Part shown: piece after piece, positions 1 to 8,429 of the stretch
How positions within the stretch are numbered: the stretch's first letter is position 1
How the letters are laid out: each line of letters opens with the position of its first letter
Source: JACMLX01 sp031374935
Lineage (GTDB): Bacteria > Gemmatimonadota > Gemmatimonadetes > Gemmatimonadales > Gemmatimonadaceae
DNA: 64,000 bases
Reading direction: 5' to 3'
Assembly (NCBI GenBank): GCA_031374935.1
Contig: JANMHB010000110.1
Location: 18,555 to 82,554, forward strand
Translations under genes and position numbers: made by a program
The notes under the pieces: generated by a model
Seen by the model: only the letters and a program-made list of their open reading frames with translations
What the model was told of the DNA's origin: nothing
Database searches by the model: none

Positions 1-351
1 CACGCGACCGTTCTGCCAGTCGAGCGAGATCTTCATCGGACGGCCCATCATCACCCCTTCCTGCCGCAGCGAACGCTCGTGCAGGTCAGCGTCGAAGCGG
101 ATGACACTCCCTTGCGTGACCATCGAGTCGATGGTGATCGCGTCACCCACCTGCCATCCCTTTCCGTCGCGCGCCATGGTGAGCCGCTGCCACCCTTTGG
201 CCTTGCCTTGCAGGATGACGACGAACGAATCGGTGCCGGCGCGCAGCCGCGACAGCTCGATCGCCTCCCGCAGGGTGGACTGGGCCTGAAGTGGTGCCGC
301 GACGGCGGTGAGCAGAACGACAGCGAGCGTGTGAAGGAGCGAGGTGTGCAT
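1..351 (-). CDS. Secreted protein of unknown function, C-terminus cut by window edge
   Basis: The minus-strand frame opens at an ATG at 349-351 and stays open for 117 codons to the window edge, so the 3' end is missing. The first 24 residues form a clear signal peptide: a short polar start, a Leu/Val/Ala-rich core, then an AxA-type site followed by QS. The mature part reads as a mixed alpha/beta domain with a central motif SFVVILQGKAKGWQRL. I recognise no family. No strong ribosome binding site is visible. An overlapping out-of-frame ORF (51-356) has an Arg/Ser-rich composition typical of a shadow, which supports this frame. It is encoded on the same strand as the RCC1 protein upstream of it. 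Confidence 0.6.
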   Translation of the reverse strand, partial: MHTSLLHTLAVVLLTAVAAPLQAQSTLREAIELSRLRAGTDSFVVILQGKAKGWQRLTMARDGKGWQVGDAITIDSMVTQGSVIRFDADLHERSLRQEGVMMGRPMKISLDWQNGRV

Positions 352-727
352 GACACCGCGTACGTGAGAGCGCATGATAGGATTCATCGGCAGAGGGAAC
401 TCGGCAGCCGGAATGACGTGCCTCCGCAGCCTACGCCCGCGGGCGGGTGTCGGTTCAGCCGGTGCATCGAATCTCCCGTCTGTTGCAACGAGTTACCTCG
501 CTGGACTGTCTGCCTATTGGTGCGTCGCGTCGCCAGCGCTCGTGCTCAACGCCACGCGTGCGCATCACGCGTCGCTGGCAAGCTGGCGTCGCCCTTTCAT
601 GGCACAAGCGCCGCGACGGTGAACGGTCGTTCGGGCGCGGTGAATGGTGGGCGCCGGCCGGCGATGGCGAGCCGGTCGATCGCGGCGTGCCCGCCCTCGC
701 GACGGCTTTCTCGCCGTTGGTCCGTTC
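352..727. other. Intergenic region without a recognisable gene
   Basis: This gap of about 375 bases separates two minus-strand genes. Open frames here are short and Arg-, Ser- and Pro-rich, as expected of chance ORFs in GC-rich DNA. I see no tRNA, strong terminator or repeat. It presumably holds the promoter of the secreted protein gene ending at 351. Confidence 0.4.
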
Positions 728-3460
728 CTACGGGAAGGTCAGGCCGGTCGCCGCGGCGGTCGGTGTCAGCGCCGATGTCGTCGATCCACGACCGAACTGG
801 CCGCTGCTGTTGCGTCCCCAGCAGAGCAGCGAACGGCGCGAGAAGACGATCACGTTGTCCTCACCCGTCACCGCGCCGAACGTCACGGCGCAGGTGAAGC
901 CAAGCCCACCGGTCAGCTTGTTGAAGCGCGCCGATGCGTTCGCCGCCGTTGGCGTCAGTCGCTGTGCGGTGAAACCGTCACCGATCTGCCCGTCGCCATT
1001 CAGCCCCCAGCAGACCGACACCGATTCGGACGTGATGCCGCAGGAGTGATTGTCGCCAAGTGACACCTGCGAGAGTGCGAACGTCGTCTGCACGATCACC
1101 GGTGTCGTACTCGACGTCGTGCTGCCATTCCCCAGCTGTCCCGCCGCGTTGGCCCCCCAGCAGCGGACCACACCGGTTGCGCCTGTGGCACAGGTGTGTG
1201 CGTCACCGCCTCCTGCCAGTGCCCCGAAGCGCTCATTGCCGAGCACCGCGACAGGCAGCGTGCGATCGGTGCTGGAGCCGTCGCCCAGTTGTCCTTGCGT
1301 GTTGTCTCCCCAGCACCAGGCGGCGCCGGAGAGATCGAGCGCGCAGGTGTGATTGCGACCGGCGGCCAATGTTGCAAAGATGCGACCACCACCAACAGCC
1401 ACCGGGCTCAGTGCAGTCGCCGTCGTGCCGTTGCCCAGCTGGCCGTCGCCGTTTGCGCCCCAGCAGAAGGCCGCTCCGTCGATCGCCAGCGCGCAGCTGT
1501 GTGCGCCGCCTGATGTGACGAGCTGGTACGGCCCGCCAGGGCCGGGCGCCGGTGACAGGCGATTCACACCCGCGCCATCGCCCAGCTGTCCCTGCGCGCC
1601 ATCGCCCCAGCAACGCACGATGCCGTTCGGCTCGCGGCCGCACACATGACGGGCGCCGGCGCTGAGACTGGAGAAACTCGTCGTGACCTCCGCTGGCAGC
1701 AGTGAGGCAGACGTGGTGCCGTTGCCGAGCTGGCCGAAGGTGTTTTCGCCCCAGCAGAAGGTGCCCTGGTCGGCGATGCCACAGGTGAAGCCGTCGCCCG
1801 CGCTCACGCGTTCGGTGCCCGGCAACGGCGCGCAATCGACGGTGAGATCCAGGATCGTGGTGTCGTTCGGTTGCACCGCACCGGCGCGAGTTGGCGGCAC
1901 TGGGCATCCACTCGGAACCTGGCTGACGTCGAGCAGCGCGGTCCCCGCCGGCAGCGAGAGCACATACGACCCGTTGGATGTCGTGAGGGTGGTGGCGCCG
2001 GTGGTTTCGTCGGTCACACGAACACCCGCCAGCAGACCGCGGAACGGCGAACGCACCACACCACGGATCACACCATCAGGAATCGGCGCAGGTGGCGGGG
2101 CAGGGTTGGTCCAGCCTGAGAACCAGGGAATGGTGCCGGCGGTGATGATTGGCGGCACCGCGCCAACGAACACGCCACCCGCGAAGAAGCCACCGGCGGG
2201 TGGTGTCGCAGCGGGCGCCAGCGCCAGCGCCGATCCGGTAATTGGTCGCAGGTCAGGAAGAAAGAGATCGTTCTCGCTCACCAGCAGCCCGTTTGCACCA
2301 GGCAACACGATGTTGTTGTCGGTGGCCGATGCCAGCAGCGCAGCTTCGGTGGTGTTGCATGCGCCCGGGATCAACCCTTCGCCGAGTGACGTCGCACCGG
2401 CGGTGAGCACATTGCGCAGCGTGAGCGTGCCGCTGGTGAGCTGGGCGCAGGTCGAGAGCCCGGAGAGGTCGAGTGCGATGTGCGGTGCGTAGAAGAACAG
2501 ATTGCGGATGCTGCCCGCCGTGCCCCGTTCCAGCACCAGTGCGCGTGCCGTGGCGTGTGTCGGGTTGGCCGGAACCGACTGCGCGATCAGTGTGATGTTG
2601 AACAGGGTCGGCTCCGATCGCGGCAGCGCGTCAGCTGCGGTGGCACTGGTCGTGGTGCCATTCTGACCGACGATACCGGCCGCGAATCGCAGGATGTCCT
2701 GCTGCACCGCGATGGACTGCGCTCGACCGCGCCAGCCACCCGTCCACCGCAGGCCGGTGCCGTTGGCGGTGAGGAAGAGATTCCGCACATCCACCGCGCC
2801 ACCGGTGATGAGCACCCCGTCGGCGCGGGTGCGATTGGCCTGCACGTCGTGCACCTCGGTACCGCTGCCGACGCCGGCCAGATGCAGGCCGCGCTCCGCA
2901 TACTCGATGCGCATGTAGCGCAGGATGCCGCTGTCGTCGGCGTCGTTGCAACCGCCGTATCGCGGCGTGCCCGAGATCGGGTCCGCGATCTCGAGGCAAT
3001 CGCCGGCGGGGCTGCGCGTGGGTGATGCAGGGCTGGTCGGCGTGCCGCTGTTGATGCGCGCATAGCCCTGCACGATGACGCCGCCCCAGCACCCCGGATA
3101 CTTCGCGGTGGCGGTGCAGGTGAGCTGGATCGGTTCGTTGAGTGTCCCACGGGCCTCGATCGTGCCATCACGCGAAACCACGATGTACGCGCCAACCCGA
3201 CCTTCGACGCGTGTGCCCGCCTCGATGACCAGCGTTCCGCCGGCGGCGACGTCGATCGGGCCGTCGAGTTCAATCGTGGCGCCCGCGGGCCAGACCTCGC
3301 GCCCGTCGATGCGCGTCACTCGGCCTGCGTTGCCCACATGATGCGTCGCGCGCGCCGCTCGCGATGACACTGCCACTGGCGCCTTCGTTCTCGTCGGGGA
3401 ACCTGACAGCGTCAGCGCACCGACCAGTGCGACGAGGAGAGCGTGTGGCGTGGCAGGCAT
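728..3460 (-). CDS. Secreted RCC1-repeat (seven-bladed beta-propeller) protein with beta-helix-like N-terminal region
   Basis: The predicted product is a large exported protein of about 910 residues. The ATG at 3458-3460 gives a good signal peptide (MPATPHALLVALVGALTLSGS). A GTG 33 bases upstream is also in frame, but would put a polar leader before the hydrophobic core. The first half is repetitive, rich in G, T, N and V, with many short beta-strand-like units as in right-handed beta-helix proteins. A short CarboxypepD_reg-like segment follows (VIRGVVRSPFRGLLAGVRV...). The last ~360 residues hold seven RCC1 repeats, each with the hallmark CWGxNxxGQLGxG and a second Cys about 10 residues earlier, in HxC or FxC contexts. 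Seven repeats make one closed propeller. The paired cysteines fit disulfides in an extracytoplasmic protein. Its ligand is unknown. Confidence 0.85.
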   Translation of the reverse strand: MPATPHALLVALVGALTLSGSPTRTKAPVAVSSRAARATHHVGNAGRVTRIDGREVWPAGATIELDGPIDVAAGGTLVIEAGTRVEGRVGAYIVVSRDGTIEARGTLNEPIQLTCTATAKYPGCWGGVIVQGYARINSGTPTSPASPTRSPAGDCLEIADPISGTPRYGGCNDADDSGILRYMRIEYAERGLHLAGVGSGTEVHDVQANRTRADGVLITGGAVDVRNLFLTANGTGLRWTGGWRGRAQSIAVQQDILRFAAGIVGQNGTTTSATAADALPRSEPTLFNITLIAQSVPANPTHATARALVLERGTAGSIRNLFFYAPHIALDLSGLSTCAQLTSGTLTLRNVLTAGATSLGEGLIPGACNTTEAALLASATDNNIVLPGANGLLVSENDLFLPDLRPITGSALALAPAATPPAGGFFAGGVFVGAVPPIITAGTIPWFSGWTNPAPPPAPIPDGVIRGVVRSPFRGLLAGVRVTDETTGATTLTTSNGSYVLSLPAGTALLDVSQVPSGCPVPPTRAGAVQPNDTTILDLTVDCAPLPGTERVSAGDGFTCGIADQGTFCWGENTFGQLGNGTTSASLLPAEVTTSFSSLSAGARHVCGREPNGIVRCWGDGAQGQLGDGAGVNRLSPAPGPGGPYQLVTSGGAHSCALAIDGAAFCWGANGDGQLGNGTTATALSPVAVGGGRIFATLAAGRNHTCALDLSGAAWCWGDNTQGQLGDGSSTDRTLPVAVLGNERFGALAGGGDAHTCATGATGVVRCWGANAAGQLGNGSTTSSTTPVIVQTTFALSQVSLGDNHSCGITSESVSVCWGLNGDGQIGDGFTAQRLTPTAANASARFNKLTGGLGFTCAVTFGAVTGEDNVIVFSRRSLLCWGRNSSGQFGRGSTTSALTPTAAATGLTFP

Positions 3461-3700
3461 GGGTGGGCTCGGTGACGAGAAGTCCTGCGTCACAGTGCCT
3501 GCAGCGCGTCACGACTGGCGTATCCGTGCTTCTCGATTGTGCCACGGAATGGTCATGCTCCGCGACGTGGGTGAGACACCCGGTGCGGCGCTGCGCGCAG
3601 TGGCGGCGCATCATCCCCCGCTGCGGTAAACAGCAGGTAGTGCGTGCTGCGGGGATGAGGCGCCGGCCCTTGAAGGGGGATACCCCGGGGAACCCCACAC

Positions 3701-3732
3701 AAAACGCCCCACCGATTCCGGTGGGGCGTTTT
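3701..3732 (-). terminator. Rho-independent terminator downstream of the tRNA-Asn remnant
   Basis: A 13-base stem (AAAACGCCCCACC / GGTGGGGCGTTTT) with a 6-base loop ends in a T-run on either strand. It lies just 3' of the tRNA-Asn fragment on the minus strand, so it was probably the original tRNA terminator. A diverged copy is present at 19255-19286, next to the intact tRNA. Confidence 0.8.
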
Positions 3733-3761
3733 GGGCCTTTTCAGTTCAGCTCACAGCGTGT

Positions 3762-3809
3762 AAAGCTCCCGAGGAGGGACTCGAACCCCCGACCCGCTGA
3801 TTAACAGTC
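3762..3809 (-). repeat. attL: 48-bp copy of the tRNA-Asn 3' end
   Basis: The sequence is identical to 19317-19364. It covers the tRNA acceptor 3' strand, T-arm, variable loop and the anticodon region, and then stops matching at 3810. It cannot form a tRNA because the D-arm half is missing. It is the left attachment site left by site-specific integration. Confidence 0.88.
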
Positions 3810-3906
3810 CCCACTCTAGGGTTTGGCCATGATTGGTGATGATTGGTAAGCTGTTGCAAGACAACAACTACCACTCTTGCGCTCGTTGGTCGTTATCTAC
3901 CATAAT

Positions 3907-3949
3907 GTGGGAACCCCGGGCTGTCTGGGGTACCCCAGTGGAACCCCAG
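3907..3949. promoter_or_regulatory. Probable integrase arm-type sites: GGAACCCC/GGTACCCC repeats
   Basis: Just before the integrase start lie GTGGGAACCCC (3907-3917), the perfect 14-bp palindrome CTGGGGTACCCCAG (3925-3938) and AGTGGAACCCCAG (3937-3949). The same motifs recur inside the right end as a GGGGTACCCC-GGGGAACCCC block at 19231-19250. Repeats at both ends fit binding sites for the integrase N-terminal arm domain. The assignment is inferred. Confidence 0.5.
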
Positions 3950-3962
3950 ATCACTACCCCCG

Positions 3963-5321
3963 ATGCGTTTTTCTACCGCCGCAGACGTCGCGAAACTGCC
4001 CATCCGCGAGAAGCGCTACGACGCCCTGGATTCGGTGTTCGCCGGCCTCCGGGTGCGGGTCACGCCGAACGGCGCCAAGTCGTTCTCGTACCTGTTCCGG
4101 GTAAAGGGTGAGCGGGCGAAGCGGCGCATCACACTAGGGCCGGTGGGGAAGCTGGATCTGGCGTCGGCGCGGAAGCTGGCCCGTGAGGCTCAGGTGGAGG
4201 CGGTGCGGGGTGTCGATCCCGCCGAAGAGCACCGGGAGCGGCGCCGGCAGGAGCTGGCCACCAAGAAGGAGCGCAAGGTCGCCGAGCTCTTTCCCGAGTA
4301 CCTCGACGACGCCGAGGGGCGCCTCGCGCCGGCCACGCTGAAGGAGTACCGCCGTCAGTGGAAGACGTATCTCAAGACGCCGATCGGCGGGCTGCTGGCC
4401 AGCGCCGTGGCAACCAAGGACGTCGCTGCCGTGCAGCGGACCCTGAAGTCGCATCCGGTACTCGCGAACCGAGTCGTGGCGCTCGTGCACGCTTTCATGA
4501 CCTGGTGCGAGGTGCAGGGCATCCGGCCGCGCGGCAGCAACCCGGCCACCGACGTGAAGGCGTTCAAGGAGACGTCGCGCGAACGGTTCCTGACCAGCGA
4601 GGAGCTCGAGCGGCTGATCAAGGCGATAGACGCGGAAGCGGTCACCGGTAACCCGCACACAATCGGGGCGCTGCGCTTCCTGACGCTGACGGGGTGGCGC
4701 CGGCAGGAGGTGTTCTCGCTGAAGTGGGACGCCGTTGACCTGGAACGCGGCATTGCTACGCTGATGCGCACCAAGACCGGCAAGAGCCAGCGGATCCTGT
4801 CAAAGGCGGCCGTGAAGGTGCTGAAGTCGCTGCCGCGGACGGTGGGGCATCCGTACGTGTTCGAGTCGCCGGCGCACAAGCCAAACCCGAAGTGGCCGAA
4901 GCGGTCCGTCACTGCTGGCGGGCGGAAGAGCCGCAGCAAGAGCAACAAGCCGCCGACGCGGCGCGAGCCTGGGCTGCATCCGATCGCGTCGGTGGACTAC
5001 CTGTGGGACAGGGTGCGTGAGAAGGCTGAGCTGAAGGCGTTCCGGTTGCATGACCTGCGGCACAGCGCGGCGAGCTTCATGCTGGAGGCGGGAGTGTCGC
5101 TCCCGGAGATCGGCGCTGTGCTGGGTCATCGGAATGCCTCGACGACGGCGAGGTACGCACACCTGACAGGATCGGCGGTGCGGAACGCGATCGATGCGCT
5201 GGGCGACAGGATCACGTCGGCGAGCGGTTCGACGTCCACGGTTCCAGCGGAAAATTCCGCGTCTGTCACGCCCATCGAAAGCGCCCGGGCTCTGAGGATC
5301 ACTCGCGTCGCCAGAGCCTAG
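3963..5321 (+). CDS. int: Tyrosine recombinase/integrase, P4-like
   Basis: It should catalyse integration and excision of the island at tRNA-Asn. The product has 452 residues. Residues 1-90 form a DUF4102-type arm-binding domain (...AGLRVRVTPNGAKSFSYLFRV...), residues ~100-200 the core-binding SAM-like domain, and ~205-410 the catalytic domain. The catalytic set is visible: Arg in TGWRRQEV (~246), Lys in KTGKS (~271-274), HDLRH (H363, R366), LGHR (H389) and the Tyr nucleophile in ARYAH (Y398). A basic insert of about 35 residues (~305-335, rich in K, R, P and S) interrupts the catalytic domain and is longer than usual. The gene starts about 150 bases inside attL. It sits at the truncated-tRNA end, not beside the intact tRNA, which is the less common layout. 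Confidence 0.93.
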   Translation: MRFSTAADVAKLPIREKRYDALDSVFAGLRVRVTPNGAKSFSYLFRVKGERAKRRITLGPVGKLDLASARKLAREAQVEAVRGVDPAEEHRERRRQELATKKERKVAELFPEYLDDAEGRLAPATLKEYRRQWKTYLKTPIGGLLASAVATKDVAAVQRTLKSHPVLANRVVALVHAFMTWCEVQGIRPRGSNPATDVKAFKETSRERFLTSEELERLIKAIDAEAVTGNPHTIGALRFLTLTGWRRQEVFSLKWDAVDLERGIATLMRTKTGKSQRILSKAAVKVLKSLPRTVGHPYVFESPAHKPNPKWPKRSVTAGGRKSRSKSNKPPTRREPGLHPIASVDYLWDRVREKAELKAFRLHDLRHSAASFMLEAGVSLPEIGAVLGHRNASTTARYAHLTGSAVRNAIDALGDRITSASGSTSTVPAENSASVTPIESARALRITRVARA

Positions 5322-6021
5322 GGATACCGCACGGGATTCGACGAAGCGGATACCCCTTGCCCCGGATACGCCGCCGAGAACGAATTCGGAAACTGCATGT
5401 GGGATAATGCTTTGCGCTCAGCCCGCGAGAGGATGAAACTCTCAAACGGAACGGCCTACGCGCGCGTGTAATGGCGATCAGCCGACGGCTCGGGACACGC
5501 GGGGTGACGCCCATCTGCAACAGGCACCAGCCCGGTATCAATCGCACGGATGATCCATGCGACACACCTGCTCCTGGCACACCCGACACACGTGACACAT
5601 CCGGCCCAAGACCGAGCCGATGTAGGCGACAGATGTCGCACACCCGACAGGCTGAATTAATCGCTCGGCAACCGCCGTTACCTCTACGCGCGAACGCGCG
5701 CGCGTGGGCAGCGCGAGGTCAATCAGCAAGGCGGCGGAATCCGGCAAATTCAGGCGATTGAGTCGCACCTGCGCTCGACGGAATAGTGACACCGACAGCA
5801 GATGCGTCATGCGAGTCGCGGTACGGGGACAGCCGAACACTGAACCCGGCCAAAACCGACGACCCTCGCCTGTTCGGTGGCTGAAGCGAAGTGGTCTGGT
5901 CTCGACGAATTCGATTCGAGGCTGGATCACCGCTTCGTGGTGGAATCGAGGGCCGGAGCCTACCCCGGGAAGTGGAACGCTCCCCCGATCCCGCGCGGAC
6001 CGCGCGCGTGCACGTGCCCCA
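5322..6021. other. 700-bp non-coding stretch of the island with short repeats
   Basis: Several ORFs of 60-250 codons cross this stretch on both strands. All have skewed Arg/Ser/Pro/Cys/His compositions, overlap one another, and none resembles a known protein, so I call no gene. The stretch holds the iteron-like repeats at 5575-5651 and may contain an origin or attachment-related sequence. Confidence 0.45.
5575..5651. repeat. Iteron-like repeats, GCACACCCGACA type
   Basis: Copies of GGCACACCCGACACACGTGACAC (about 5575-5597) and GCACACCCGACAGG (about 5638-5651) lie here. Almost the same 22-base unit occurs in inverted orientation at about 9916-9938, and a related copy lies at 9884-9900. Short repeats flanking a primase/ATPase module are common at replication origins of mobile elements. 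This function is inferred. Confidence 0.5.
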
Positions 6022-6909
6022 CTACGACTTATTTTTCGATCGGGTTGCCTTAACGCGATGTACGTGGGGGCTATCGGGCTGCCTTCCCCTGGCCTGAAGA
6101 AGCTCGCGCTCCTTGCTCCTGCGCTCCATCCGTTGGGCCGGGCTCTCTTTCGCCATCGCGAATAACCCGTCGCGAATGAGCGTGTCGGGGCTGACCTGCG
6201 CGGCATTCCGGCGGGCGCGTTTCGCCTGTCGCTCCTCGTCGCGCCGAATTGCCGGCTTGAGAGCCGGATGTGCGTCGCCGCCAAGCAGAGCAACTGCGCG
6301 TTGCTGCACGAGTACCGTGCTGTCGACTTTCAGAAGACTATCGGGCATGCCGGTGTGAGCCGCGCTCGCCTGTTCAATCGCTTTGGATATGGCGACGCGG
6401 TTCTCATCCGTTTGAATCAGGATCCCGATAGCCCAGAGCCGCAGCAGTGGCTGCAGCTGCGCTGACTCTGCGGCAACGCGGGCGAGCAGAATTTCGATGA
6501 CTGCCTCGCCGTCGACTTCAAAGCCGGTGTCCCAGACACCTCGCGGAAGTGCGCGATTCAGGTAGGCCGCGAGATCATCCGCAAGCTCACGACGAGGACG
6601 GCCCTCGGCTTCCCGTTCCGGCCCATCGTCGCCAAGCAGGTAGCCGATTCGATAGTTCGTGGCCTCCGCAAATGCGAGCAGCGAGACAAGATCGGGGCTC
6701 CTCACGTTTGTCCACGCGCCCGCAGCACGCTCATTCGCCGGCGCGCACCATCCCTGCGCGGTCTTACCCAAAGAGCCAAGCTGCACCTCAAGCTGACGCG
6801 CCGACTTGAAGTCGCGATCGCGTATCTCGCTGAAACGCCGAGCAATCTTGCGCTTCAGCTCAGGCGACAGGCTCTTCCTGCCCTGTTTGGACTTCTTCTT
6901 CGCCGGCAT
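6022..6909 (-). CDS. XRE-like HTH repressor of the island
   Basis: The 295-residue protein has a basic N-terminus (MPAKKKSKQGRKSLSPELK). A helix-turn-helix-like domain at residues ~20-95 ends in the typical XRE helix SPDLVSLLAFAEATNYRIGYLLGDD. The rest is a helical C-terminal half without a recognised enzymatic motif; I see no Ser/Lys autoprotease signature. It is transcribed away from the excisionase-like genes, with a 127-bp shared control region that holds a perfect palindrome. This is the layout of a lysogeny-type switch. Repression of the divergent excision/replication operon is inferred from position. Confidence 0.65.
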   Translation of the reverse strand: MPAKKKSKQGRKSLSPELKRKIARRFSEIRDRDFKSARQLEVQLGSLGKTAQGWCAPANERAAGAWTNVRSPDLVSLLAFAEATNYRIGYLLGDDGPEREAEGRPRRELADDLAAYLNRALPRGVWDTGFEVDGEAVIEILLARVAAESAQLQPLLRLWAIGILIQTDENRVAISKAIEQASAAHTGMPDSLLKVDSTVLVQQRAVALLGGDAHPALKPAIRRDEERQAKRARRNAAQVSPDTLIRDGLFAMAKESPAQRMERRSKERELLQARGRQPDSPHVHRVKATRSKNKS

Positions 6910-6930
6910 GAGCGAAATCTCCGTGAGAAA

Positions 6931-6960
6931 CCGATTAATCGGCTACAACAACCGATTAAA
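6931..6960. promoter_or_regulatory. Putative repressor operator (CCGATTAATCGG palindrome)
   Basis: The perfect 12-bp palindrome CCGATTAATCGG lies at 6931-6942, 22 bases from the repressor start. A half-repeat, ACCGATTAAA, follows at 6951-6960. The spacing and position between divergent regulator and excisionase genes suit an autoregulatory operator. Confidence 0.5.
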
Positions 6961-7036
6961 AACTTCCTAGTCGGAATCTGCCAGATTCAGGCTGTTTCCG
7001 CTAGCGTCTGGCATACGCCAATACGGAGGCCATTGC

Positions 7037-7273
7037 ATGACCCGCGTGAACTCTTCCCCCCAGTTGGACAGCGCGATCTATCTCCACACCAAGGATGCCG
7101 CAGCCCTGCTCAGCCTGCGCGCCAGCACGCTCGAGAAGTGGCGGCGCGAGCGCAGTGATGGGCCGCCGTTCATCCGGATCGGTCGGAGGACCGTGCGTTA
7201 CCCGCGTGGCCCCTTCCTCGACTGGTGCGCTCGCCACGCACGCGATCTGGCGGCTTCAGCGTCCGACTCATGA
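7037..7273 (+). CDS. Small excisionase-like helix-turn-helix protein 1
   Basis: The 78-residue protein has a MerR/excisionase-type winged HTH: YLHTKDAAALLSLRASTLEKWRRE (split by helices) followed by the wing PFIRIGRRTVRYPRGPFLDW. Such proteins bend DNA and direct the integrase toward excision, or act as AlpA-like activators. The gene starts at an ATG 127 bases from the divergent repressor. Its stop overlaps the next ATG (ATGA), so the two HTH genes are translationally coupled. Confidence 0.75.
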   Translation: MTRVNSSPQLDSAIYLHTKDAAALLSLRASTLEKWRRERSDGPPFIRIGRRTVRYPRGPFLDWCARHARDLAASASDS

Positions 7274-7521
7274 GCGCGCAGGCTTCTCCCGACGAGGCCC
7301 AGCACACGGAGGCTGACGGCGCAGGTGTTTGGCTCACGAGTGAGCAGGCAGGCAGGCGTCTCGGCCTCGGAGTGAACACGCTGGCAGAGTGGCGCTGTGA
7401 ACGGCGTGTCAACCAGCCGCCGTTCGCGAAGTTCGGTAAGGCAGTCCGATATCGCATCACCGCGCTCGACGCCTGGGCAGACTCTCAGGTCGTCCGCGCC
7501 GATGAATCATCCCACCCCTAA
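7270..7521 (+). CDS. Small excisionase-like helix-turn-helix protein 2
   Basis: The 83-residue protein starts at the ATG overlapping the previous stop. It has the same fold signature as its neighbour: VWLTSEQAGRRLGLGVNTLAEW, then PPFAKFGKAVRYRITALDAW. The two are diverged tandem paralogues. One could be the excision factor and the other a regulator, but the sequence does not say which. Confidence 0.72.
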   Translation: MSAQASPDEAQHTEADGAGVWLTSEQAGRRLGLGVNTLAEWRCERRVNQPPFAKFGKAVRYRITALDAWADSQVVRADESSHP

Positions 7522-7577
7522 AAAGAAAAAGCGCCCCCAACCCTGGCAGGCGGGACGCAGTTTCTTCGAGAACTCAC

Positions 7578-8429
7578 ATGACAATTTCACGTTCGACGCG
7601 CTCACGCGCAAGCAACCTCGAAATCGCTGCTCACGAGTACGTCGCCAATGGCTGGCCTGTGCTCCCGCTGGAACCTCGCGGTAAGAAGCCGACCACGAGG
7701 CACGGTTACAAGGACGCGACGCGCAGTCACGAGCAGGTCGCGAAGTACTGGATTCCGAAGCCTGATGCCAACGTCGGTATCGCCACGGGTGCCGCCTCCG
7801 GCCTGTTCGTCCTCGATATCGATGGACACGAAGGCGAGGCAGCCATCGCCCGGCGCTTCGACCTTCCACGAACGGCGCAGGTCCGCACGAGCAAGGGACG
7901 CCATCTGTACTTCGCAATGCCTGAAGGCGTCCGCCTTGGCCTGAGTGTGAACCGCCTCGCCAAGCAGGCTGACACTCGCGGAGATGGGGGCTACATCGTT
8001 GCGCCGCCGTCGGTTCATCCCTCTGGGCACGTGTATGGTTGGACTCCCGGATGCGCGCCGGATGAGATCGAGCTGGCACCCTTGCCGCACCCGCTGATCT
8101 TCGCGCTCATGAAGCCGGCCGAACCGACGCGCATCGCATCGTCAGCACGGCCGTTCGACCCGAATCATCTGATTCGGCGGGGGCGGACAGCGCTGCTGGC
8201 GTTCCGCGCCTTCTTGGCACGCGCGCCGCGCTATCTCGCTGAAAGGGAGGGGCGCAACGACGCAGCCTTCGGCATCGCCTGCTTCGCCATCAAGGTGATG
8301 TCGTTGTCAGACGTGCACGCTGTTGTGCGGCACTGGAACGCCGACAACAAGGACCCGCTGGGTGAAACGGAGATCAACGCGGTGATCAACTCCGCATCTC
8401 GGCAGGTCGGTCGTGGGGTGACGTCATGA
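7578..8429 (+). CDS. Bifunctional DNA primase/polymerase (Prim-Pol) domain protein
   Basis: The 283-residue protein begins with a Prim-Pol (PF09250-type) domain. Visible motifs are AAHEYVANGWPVLPLEPRGKKP, the metal-binding FVLDIDGHEG (D-x-D), the RTSKGRHLYFAMP loop and GGYIVAPPSVHPSG. The C-terminal third has a primase C-terminal helical region (RNDAAFGIACFAIK...). It would prime and perhaps extend DNA during replication of the excised element. It overlaps the next gene by 4 bases (ATGA), which indicates a primase-ATPase unit. Prim-Pol plus DUF3631 pairs are a known replication module in phages and islands. Confidence 0.85.
   Translation: MTISRSTRSRASNLEIAAHEYVANGWPVLPLEPRGKKPTTRHGYKDATRSHEQVAKYWIPKPDANVGIATGAASGLFVLDIDGHEGEAAIARRFDLPRTAQVRTSKGRHLYFAMPEGVRLGLSVNRLAKQADTRGDGGYIVAPPSVHPSGHVYGWTPGCAPDEIELAPLPHPLIFALMKPAEPTRIASSARPFDPNHLIRRGRTALLAFRAFLARAPRYLAEREGRNDAAFGIACFAIKVMSLSDVHAVVRHWNADNKDPLGETEINAVINSASRQVGRGVTS

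Noticed and set aside
5538..6293. A 251-codon minus-strand ORF and overlapping plus-strand ORFs in the island's gene-free zone
   Set aside because: They overlap each other and the repressor gene, lack plausible ribosome sites, and have chance-like composition.
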